Of a stretch of DNA of 64,000 bases, positions 56,137 to 64,000 are shown piece by piece; within the stretch, counting starts at the first letter, position 1, and every line of letters starts with the position of its first letter. The position numbers were made by a program, and so were the translations under genes. The DNA is from Theocolax elegans (Eukaryota > Arthropoda > Insecta > Hymenoptera > Cerocephalidae): NCBI GenBank assembly GCA_026168455.1, contig CM047426.1:37449175-37513174 (forward strand), in the 5' to 3' direction. The notes below the pieces were generated by a model that saw only the letters and a list, made by a program, of their open reading frames with translations, did not search any database and was not told the DNA's origin.

Positions 56137-57290
56137 ACTAATAAAATTTTATTTCAATAATTTGTTTACTTGCAAAATGCAAAAAACCACCACTTTTAGC
56201 GTTCTTTAACATATTGTATAATTAAGTTATTTTTGCTTCTTAAGCATCGTAATGCGGTTTTTATTGAAGGTCTTTGGGTACTTAATAAATGGTAAAAATT
56301 TCTGCCTAATTTTTCGTGTAATTATATTTGTTACTTAAAAAGAACATTTACAAAAATTGAATTTCCCCAGCTTGCAGGCGTCGTAGAGACTTCTATTGTA
56401 GCTCATTTTGTTTGTAAAGAGTTATACTATAATGTATAATAAAGTAAATTTTGAATTTGCAACTGTAAATTGTTTAAAAATTACATAAAAAGTTAAGTAG
56501 TTTTAATAATTAATTTTGAGTAGGAATTTTTTTTAGTTGAATTTATAAATAAATTATCTGATTGCTATGATTATTTTTACAAATTTTAAGCCGAGCTTCA
56601 TTGTTCTACCATGCTTTGAAGCTAAGACAAATTTTTTTTTTAAGCAATTACTGTGAATTTGTTTATTAATTTTAGGGCTGAAGTTTAAATGAACCATAGA
56701 ACAAGCGTTAAACTATCGAAATTGACGAAAAAACAGCAATAAACTACAGTATTTCAAGCAAATTATTAACAAAAGCCGTATTACGTTCTTTTTTGCAAAT
56801 GACGCATAAAGCAAAAAGTGGGAAGCGCATGCGCAGTACGCATTTCGGACACTCGCTAACGTTCGTTGGACTGTATTTTGGATTTAATGATATTAGATTT
56901 GTAAAATTATAAGAAATACATTTAGTTTATACGGTTAGTAAGATTTGGGTTTTATATTTATTAGTGTGGAACAATTTAACTAATTTTAATGTATTCTGTC
57001 TTCAAATTTATAATAATATTGTTATTTTTGAAAGATAATTAATAAGAATAGGTTTTTATTATTATCATATTTTTTAATAAATAATATTTAGTATTGAACG
57101 AACAAGTATAAAATTATATTCTTCGTAAATACTCAATGAATTTATTGCAGCAAAATTTGACAAGTTACTTGTAGTACTATATAGAATGGAGCTCTGGTGT
57201 CAAAATTTCTCATAAGCTTTTATAGTTATTGATAAAGATTAAAAACAGTAACTTTTATATGTCGATAAAATCGCTAGCTTCGACGTCCTC
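56137..57290. other. AT-rich stretch without a recognisable gene
   Basis: One GC-richer patch (56815-56880, 'gcgcatgcgcagtacgc') may be a mobile-element remnant. Nothing else seen. Confidence 0.5.
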
Positions 57291-57659
57291 TTAAGGGGGT
57301 GGCATACCCGGTAGGTACCGACTGAGTAAAAAAAGGTAATTTATTAAACCAGGTAAAATTACAACATTATGAATATGCCGCAATTCCTACAGAGATAAAA
57401 TTAATTTATCTGTACATAGGTCTGGCAACTTAAAACTATAAACTTAAGACTAATACTTAAAACTAAAACTATAACTAAAGCTTAAGCAAAAAATACTTAA
57501 GCTTCCTAACTAGTAACCAATAAAAACAATGATAAAATTTTATAAACATAACAAAGTAAATTCAGCGAAAACAGCACCCCTTAACAAGTATAACTAGTAT
57601 ACAAGGTAGTGTGACTGTCTCGCTACCAATACTTAATCAACATTTGTCTAGCTGTCGTA

Positions 57660-58501
57660 TTAACTTTCAGTTGATGCATTTCTGTCTCTTGCAAATATAA
57701 TTTTCTCTATGCTGTTTAATCTGGCTGGACAAGTAAGTCCCACCGCGCATGTAACTCTAAAGTGTGGAAACATTTCTTTATGTTGTTTAGAGGAATCACA
57801 TGTACAGGTAGATGTAAAAACTATGTCGTCAATAACTACTAGATCTTTATATGGTGGTTGTCGTTTCAATGGGAAAACCGAGTTAGTAAAAATTTGTTTC
57901 CCTCGTATTCCTCTATCAAAATAAAAAATTGCTTTATTCGATCCTATAAGACATACGAATGGCAATTATGTTGTAGAACCTTTTTTCCCGTTGAATTTAC
58001 AACTTTCATTTTTTTACTATTTTCGTTAGATATATTGTCTATTTTAGAGAAAACTGTTTCAATAGGGATATATTTTTCTTTTTCATTGATTATTTTTTCT
58101 TCTGATTTTACTGATGCTTTCACAAATCTTATATACTTAAAAGTTGAAGAACAGCTCTTTTTATCCCATTCGTTGTCTTTTACAAATCCAGTAACATTTT
58201 TATCGTTTTGCTTAATCTTATTTGTAGTTAGATCCCTCACCTCACTTATCGCTAACAGCTCAGTAGGATTTAATTTATTATCAACTTCTCGTTCATACAT
58301 ATGTTTTATCTCTTTGGCTAATTTAATTACATTGTTTAAATTGGTTTCATCCATTCTATAAATCATTTTGTTCCAGTTATAATTCGAAATACGCCGATGT
58401 GATCGATTATTGTTTAAACAACAAAAATTATTTGCACAGAAGTATGTTCTAATATCAAGAAACAATTTGTTAAGCAAAACAAGATCCTGTCGGACTTCCA
58501 T
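57660..58501 (-). pseudogene. unrecognised coding region at the LINE-D 3' end
   Basis: Two overlapping minus-strand frames, 58501-57944 (185 codons from ATG) and 57965-57660 (101 codons, ending in TGA-type stop), together covering about 840 bp. They meet at about 57950-57960 and read as one protein with a single frameshift. The first part is Asn/Lys/Glu-rich and hydrophilic; the second has at least five Cys, including a Cys-Thr-Cys pair after VVIDDIVF, and a later Cys-Pro. I do not recognise a family: it is not RT, endonuclease, gag or transposase. It could be a captured host or viral gene, an extra LINE ORF, or part of another element. Confidence 0.55.
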
Positions 58502-58606
58502 TACAGGATTTGTACACTCAACAAAATTGTTGTTAATTTGATGAACTAGCTTATAAAATATTTTTTTTTATTTCAATACAGTTAATTTTCTCCATGATAA
58601 TTACTT

Positions 58607-58828
58607 TCATATGTTTGTTCTAATCCAATTTTTAATTTTAGATCTTATGTTTTGTCTACTTGTTGATAATATTTTTAATTCATTTGGTAATTTATTGAAC
58701 TGTCTTACAGCTACAACGTAACTATTTTTATTGCTTATCGTTTTAGTTATTTTAGGTAATGGAATGCATTTGTTCCTTGTAATAGTAGTTCTTTGTCTAA
58801 AAATATTGCTTCGTTTACTATAATGCAA
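58607..58828 (-). pseudogene. LINE-D ORF2 C-terminus
   Basis: Aligns with the end of LINE-C ORF2 (SYVVAVRQFNKLPNELKIL against SFNAIKFFNVLPNDLKIL). Natural stop at 58607. Separated from the RT by a frame break near 58870. Confidence 0.8.
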
Positions 58829-58895
58829 ATCAATTGCTTCATGAACAAAAGTTTGTTCCAGGCTAAGTGGATAATTATCCCTTAGAAATGTATTT

Positions 58896-59961
58896 TTACT
58901 TGAGTAGTCGTTTTTGCGTTTTATTTAATAAATCTAAATTGTTTTTGTAAGCACCACCCCACGCAATTATGCCATAGGTTGCAATACTGTGAAAAAGTGA
59001 ATAGTATAATACTATAAGTACCTCAACTGTCATTATTCTAGAGAACTTAGCAAACACATAAGTTAAGTATTTAGTTTTATTTACAATATATTCAATATGT
59101 TTATTCCATCTCATGTTATAATCAATAAAAATTCCTAGATACTTACAACTTTCTACCCTTTCCAAAACATGATTCTCAATTTTAATTGTTAAATCATTAG
59201 GAACGCTATCACTATAATTTCCAAAAGAGATATAAACCGTTTTATTGGCGTTCAGTGATAATTTATTAAAAGCTAACCATTTTGATACAAATTCCAAATA
59301 TATATTCATTTTATTTTCGGCTAATTCCCAAGTATTATCAACAAATAATACCACAGTGTCATCTGCATATGTTATTAAATTTTCAGAATATAAACTTCTC
59401 AGTAAATCATTAATATATAAAAGAAACAATAATGGACCCAAAATTGTTCCTTGAGGGACCTCTGTCTTAATTGGGAGTGAATTACTCTTTATTTTATTAA
59501 GTCTCACTATTTGACTGCGATTTGACAAGTAACTTGTAAGTAAGTCTAAGACATTTCCTCTGATGTAATTGTAAAGCTTATTTATTAGTATATTATGATC
59601 TACTGTGTCAAAAGCTTTTGCCAAATCTAAGAAAGTTGCTATTATTGGTTTACTTTTATCTAAGTTTGTATATATAATGTTCGTCAAATAATTTAGTGCA
59701 TCTTTAGTACCTTTTTTTTTAATAAAACCAAATTGATTTTCTGCCAATATACTATATATACTTTTCATTAAACTTATATATTCTTTTGTAAATAATTTTT
59801 TCAAATATCTTTGCGAGATTTGATATTAATGATATTGGTCTATAATTCGTTGCATAGCATTTATTACCTGATTTAAAAATAGGAATTACTTCTGCCTTTT
59901 TAAGTGCAGTAGGCCATATTGACTTTTCCATGCTCATATTATAAATGTGTGTTAGAGGCAT
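58896..59961 (-). pseudogene. LINE-D reverse transcriptase
   Basis: Frames 59961-59752 (ATNYRPISLISNLAKIFEKII) and 59804-58896 (QFGFIKKKGTKDAL, LAKAFDTVDH, VPQGTILGPLLFLLYINDL, YADDTVVLF). The catalytic YADD is intact; one frameshift near 59790 separates the two parts. Confidence 0.88.
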
Positions 59962-59984
59962 AAGAATGTGATTGGATATTGCTT

Positions 59985-60584
59985 TTAATGTTTTAGTGTT
60001 AAAATTTCGTTGACCCCGCCTGATTTATCTTTCAAATTATTAATAATGTTCCTAATCTCTGTACTATGTGTGGGTGTAAGAAACATTGATTTGTCATTAA
60101 AAGGAATGTTAGTTGAATTAGGGCCCTGCGGTGTTTTTATTTTATAATTGGATCCTACAGTACAGAAGAATTCATTTAAGTTATTCGCAATTTCTTTTTT
60201 GTCGTCTATTTTACTGTTATTTTCATCCAATATGTACTCAAAATCATTAATTTTTTTTACATTTCTACCAAGCTTGTTATTAATCAAACTCCATAGCCTT
60301 TGAGGATTTTTACTATTTTTTAAAAAAAAATTTTATTCGTAAGTGCGTTTAGCTTCTTTAGTTATCCTATCAAGTACCTTAACGTAATTTTTATACTCAT
60401 TTTTAATCTCCGAATCTCCAGGATTGCTTTTCCATGCTTTATAAAGATTTTCCTTTTTTTGACATGAAAACATAATAGCATTTGTAATCCAATTTTTTCT
60501 TGGTTTTTTATTATTTTTTTTAGTATTGTTACTCATGCCTGTACTCTTTGACTTCCTAACACAGTCTGCAATCCAAGAGATCAA
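59985..60584 (-). pseudogene. LINE-D endonuclease-RT linker pieces
   Basis: Frames 60584-60333 (PRKNWITNAIMFSCQKKENLY) and 60287-59985 (GGVNEILT, normally GGPDGI). Homologous to the LINE-C linker; frame breaks on both sides. Confidence 0.78.
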
Positions 60585-60687
60585 CAGATCAGTAGCACTA
60601 TTAGGATCATTTATTTGCGTAATTCTATATTCCAGTTTATTTTACCTGCTATTGCATTTAATTCAAAATAATTTATTTTGCTATAAA

Positions 60688-61441
60688 CTATATGTCCTCC
60701 TTCTCATCAAATCTATCATCAACAGTCATAAAAAGAGGATAATGATCAGTAAAGGTACTGTTAATCTTACAAGTAGTAAACCTTAAGCTTTCACTTCTGA
60801 TGAAAAAATTATCAATGCAAGTCCCTTCAGAAGCAATGTCATTCGACGGTTTAGTTATACCCACAAAACCTGGAAAATACTCCTTCTCAAGAAAGTTTTC
60901 TAAGAGTTCATGACTAAAATTATTATTGCAATTTATATCAATATTGAAATCACCTATGATTATATGATGTTTACCCATGTTATAAGAGTTGATGAAATTT
61001 TTTAATTCTAAAATGAATTCAGCCTTAGGATAATCATGTGATCTATAAAGTGCAGATATGACAATTTTTTCCTTACCTAATTTGAAACAAGAATTCAGTA
61101 TGCTCAATCTTCCAGTTATTAAGGTTTCAGTACATTCTATCAATTTATCTAATATGTAAATATTTACGCCATCTGATTTATTAATCTTACTATTATTATA
61201 ATACATTTTATATCCAGTTAAATTGTACAACTGTGGACATACTAAATTCCATGTTTCAGCACAATACTATTACATTCGGTTTATATTCCAAGCTATTAAT
61301 CAGACATTCAAGTTTAGGCAAATTCGCATTCAAACTTCTAATGTTTACGTATAATATTAGATTATTATTTGAAATTATTTTACTGTTTAGTTCATGAAAG
61401 TCACAACATGTTGTTTGTTCCATTTTTATACTATATTCCAT
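60688..61441 (-). pseudogene. LINE-D endonuclease
   Basis: Frames 61441-61256 (ILYVNIRSLNANL) and 61230-60688 (GDFNIDIN, CIDNFFIRSES, FTDHYPLFMTVDD). The segment that would carry the TET catalytic Glu lies at the break around 61240. Confidence 0.83.
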
Positions 61442-62252
61442 TTAGAATACCGATTCCGTACTTCCACTCAAATATCTTAAAGATAAAGTAGTTTCTTTCT
61501 TTTTTTCCGTCGATGGTGTAGTTTTATTATTTACCGATGTTTGCCTTACATTATTGCTATATCCCACATTACCAATATACCTCGGTAAAGCAGGTTTGAT
61601 CTGATAATCAGTCATGATGATATAGTTTTTAATTTTGACTTGCAATATTTCACACTTTTCCGAATCATTCACTGTATGTTCAGTATTACATTGTAGTATT
61701 GTTTTTCTTTTTAATAATAATCTTAGGAATTCTTTTCGTCTCAGTTACTATCACTTTCGAATTTAATACACTCGCAAATGATTTAGTATGGGTTTTTAAT
61801 AATTCACTATCTTTCTTTTTTTCTTTGTCCAGTAACTCTTGTAATAAAGCATTTTTTTCCTTCATTTCTTTATTTAATTCCTTTAATAACATATTTTCAT
61901 TCTTGATTGCTTCCATCTGTTTATCATTTGCATAAAATGTTTTGTCCAATTTCATGCCATCATCTTCATTGTCTTCATTACTCTTGCTTTCCTTTAATTG
62001 TTCATAATTATTCTGTAATATTTTGTATTCATTTTTGAGCAATGCGTGCTCTTGACTGAGTTTTTGATTTACAATTTTGCAATTATTAATTTCGTTTTTA
62101 AGCGTGCATAATATGACACGTGGATCTTCACTTGAAATTGAGGACAAGTCCAAGTCTTTATGTTCATCACAAATTACCAGAATATTAGTTACATATTTCA
62201 CTTTTTTTTCGGTTAAAGTCACTTTTATGAAAAACACTATCACATAACACAC
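61442..62252 (-). pseudogene. LINE-D ORF1 pieces
   Basis: Frames 62252-61686 (zinc-like ICDEH, long coiled coil about residues 45-165, SFASVLNSK linker) and 61672-61442 (C-terminal part, SEKCEILQVKIKNYIIMTDYQIKPALPRYIG). The zinc-knuckle block found in LINE-C ORF1 between these parts is missing, so ORF1 has an internal deletion. Confidence 0.75.
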
Positions 62253-62456
62253 AAAACACCGTTGTATTCACTATTTTTGCAACCGCAGGCGGCAAGTCCT
62301 CACCCGCCATCTTGAATTGTTCATTTATTTAAAAAAGTATGCAATTTTATGTAAAATCCTAATATAGAAGCACTGGATAATAAAATAGTAACTCATTCTA
62401 CAAAGTTTTAAGTCAATACAACAAAGAAACCCTAAAAAATTTCTGCACCGAATATG

Positions 62457-63144
62457 TAGGGGAGACTGGGGCATTTTTGAACTTTTTTTTTATTTATTTT
62501 TTTTTGATCGAATACGATGTAATTTTGAACTTGGGACCATGGGAACTTCAAATCCTAGCAACTAACTATTAAGTCAAATTTTTTTACCTACAATATTTAT
62601 TGCTGGGGCGGTTTATTTTACGGTTGAAGAAACGGGCATTTTGATCAAAAATGCCCCAACCCTGGTGTATTTTTGAACGTACATTCGCCATGTGATGAAT
62701 ATGCTACACAAAATCACCGTGCACCCATTTAATTAGCATGTTCAAATTTACCCCAGGGTTCGTGTTCAAAATTACCCCAAAATAGAAAAAAACTTTAAAT
62801 ACGCATTACGCAGCAATGAATTAATATTTTTCAACGTAATTACGATCAAAAGAAAGCTAGTATGAATACTTTTAACATGTGTGATTTGCAGGTATATAGA
62901 ACCTACAGCGCAAATTTGCTATCAAAAACTAAGAAGTACAAATAAAAAAAAATGAGATTTTCATTTTGGCAGGTCTCGAGTAAACGTAAACAGTCGATTC
63001 GGAATATCTCGTAACTATGGGGAATTTAAGATAATATCATTTATTAAAAGAAACCGTCCTATTATAGCATTAATATTACGATATAAAAGAGCTATTTAAA
63101 AAATTCAAAAATGCCCCTGTACAAAAATACCCCAGTCTCCCCTA
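62457..63144. mobile_element. 688-bp TIR element with TATG duplication
   Basis: Ends TAGGGGAGACTGGGG and complement, flanked by TATG (62453-62456 and 63145-63148). The motif 'ttttgaac...ttaccccag' / 'gccccaac' recurs inside (62640-62790). Sits in the centre of the foldback MITE. No transposase ORF. Confidence 0.87.
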
Positions 63145-63439
63145 TATGATATTCCGTGATTTTTCGGTGCAGAAATTTTTTAGGGTATCTTATTTATTGT
63201 ATTGACTTGAAACTTTATGAAGTATTATTTAACTATCTAGTGCTTCTATATTAGGATTTTACATAAAAATGCGTATTTTTTTTTAAATAAATTTAATTTT
63301 AGCTCGGTCGGTAATCCACCGGGTAAGCCACCCCCTCAATTTGATTTTATCTAATACGGCAAATAATTAAAAATCTGCTGAATAATTTTTTTGAAACAAA
63401 TCGTATTGATTTTTAATGAATTGTTGTGAAATATTTTAT

Positions 63440-63602
63440 TTTTATTCCATACGATAAACCGTTCTTGTATTAAATCCAATGAAACCGCGCTTCTAATAAT
63501 CTGGTTAAAAAAGTGCTTCTGTATTCGGGTTTTGCATAAGTGTGTATTTTTTATGTAAATGTAATAATTACCGTTTTTGCTCGGTCGGTACTTCACCGGG
63601 TA
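63440..63602. mobile_element. partial copy of the foldback MITE arm
   Basis: 'gtgcttctgtattcgg...tgcataa...' to CTCGGTCGGTACTTCACCGGGTAA resembles the right arm of the MITE at 63230-63325, without the last GGGGGTGG part. Confidence 0.7.
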
Positions 63603-64000
63603 AATAAGTATGATATGAGTATATTAAAATCAAAATAAGTTGCTTTTAAAAACGAATGTAAATGCATTTAAATAATTGTCAACTGTTTTAAAAGTGGACG
63701 ATTATAAATATAAAATTATTGTCAAAAATTAAATGTTACGAATATATTTTTTGGTGTCGTTTACATATCTATTGACTTTGCACATAATAATAATAAATTA
63801 ATCAATAAACTATAGTGCATCTGTTTATGATATGCACTAATGTTTTTAAATGAAATTAACAATTATTTATTTTTCCAAATTTTTGTATTAGTTCAATTAT
63901 TTATTTATTATTTATTAATAAATTAATCTAATTATTAATAAATGCAAACAAAAAAATATTAGATTTCTTGCGCGATGGACGTATTTAATTTGTAAAATGA
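63603..64000. other. AT-rich end of window, no gene seen
   Basis: Long A/T runs and short direct repeats only. Confidence 0.55.

Larger units (their letters stand above)
57341..62317 (-). mobile_element. LINE-D, decayed CR1-like element
   Basis: Minus-strand LINE of the same group as LINE-C with ORF1, endonuclease, RT and the shared 3' motif 'tatctgtacataggtctgg' (57407-57425). Flanks AATTTATTAAA (left) and ATTTATTTAAA (right) form an approximate target duplication in the MITE arm. Many frameshifts. An unrelated coding region lies between the end of ORF2 and the 3' end. Confidence 0.83.
57295..63335. mobile_element. second TTAA-type foldback MITE, expanded by insertions
   Basis: Termini GGGGGTGGCATACCCGG (57295) and its near-complement (63335); flanks TTAA (57291-57294) and TCAA (63336-63339, one change). 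The original arms are 57295-57340 plus 62318-62456 on the left and 63149-63335 on the right. LINE-D entered the left arm and a 688-bp TIR element entered the centre. Confidence 0.8.

Overview
This is a eukaryotic nuclear window, AT-rich and almost certainly from an insect or other arthropod. Evidence: Ty3/gypsy and BEL/Pao LTR elements, two kinds of LINE, a CMC-type (CACTA-like) DNA transposon with introns, Helitron-like elements, foldback MITEs and minisatellites. I see no host gene, tRNA, rRNA or CRISPR array. It is a transposon island built by insertions into insertions, and several layers can be placed to the base because the broken reading frame or target site closes when the insert is removed.

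Left part (1-8287): a Ty3/gypsy element (119-5724) sits between 4-bp target-site duplications (TTAC). Its 5' LTR is cut to 142 bp and its pol has a frameshift, but it keeps a textbook -1 frameshift signal between gag and pol. It is followed by AT-rich DNA with a near-perfect 878-bp tandem duplication (6356-8112).

Centre (8288-33510): a 5'-truncated minus-strand LINE of about 1.6 kb net length is spread over 25 kb. It was split by a BEL/Pao element (8774-22756, TSD AATAT), a solo LTR (23193-23558) and a 9.29-kb Helitron-like element (23892-33181). The BEL 3' LTR was in turn split by a 6.2-kb CMC transposon (15600-21775). The Helitron carries a 688-bp perfect-looking palindrome, 1.2-kb inverted arms, four ~97-bp minisatellite arrays and four copies of its own 5' end.

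Right part (33511-52084): a second LINE with an RNase H domain is split by a 12.45-kb Helitron-like element (37682-50133). That element holds a nearly intact CR1-like LINE (about 37918-42480) and a 5.5-kb minisatellite of ~59-bp units. Removing the Helitron restores the LINE reading frame exactly.

Far right (52085-64000): nested palindromic MITEs. Two belong to one TTAA-targeting family with termini GGGGGTG(T/G)CATAC. The second of these hosts a decayed LINE and a 688-bp TIR element. Between the end of the decayed LINE's ORF2 and its 3' end lies an unrecognised, cysteine-containing coding region (57660-58501) that I could not assign. The main points of interest are the Helitron/minisatellite architecture, the depth of nesting, and that unassigned ORF.
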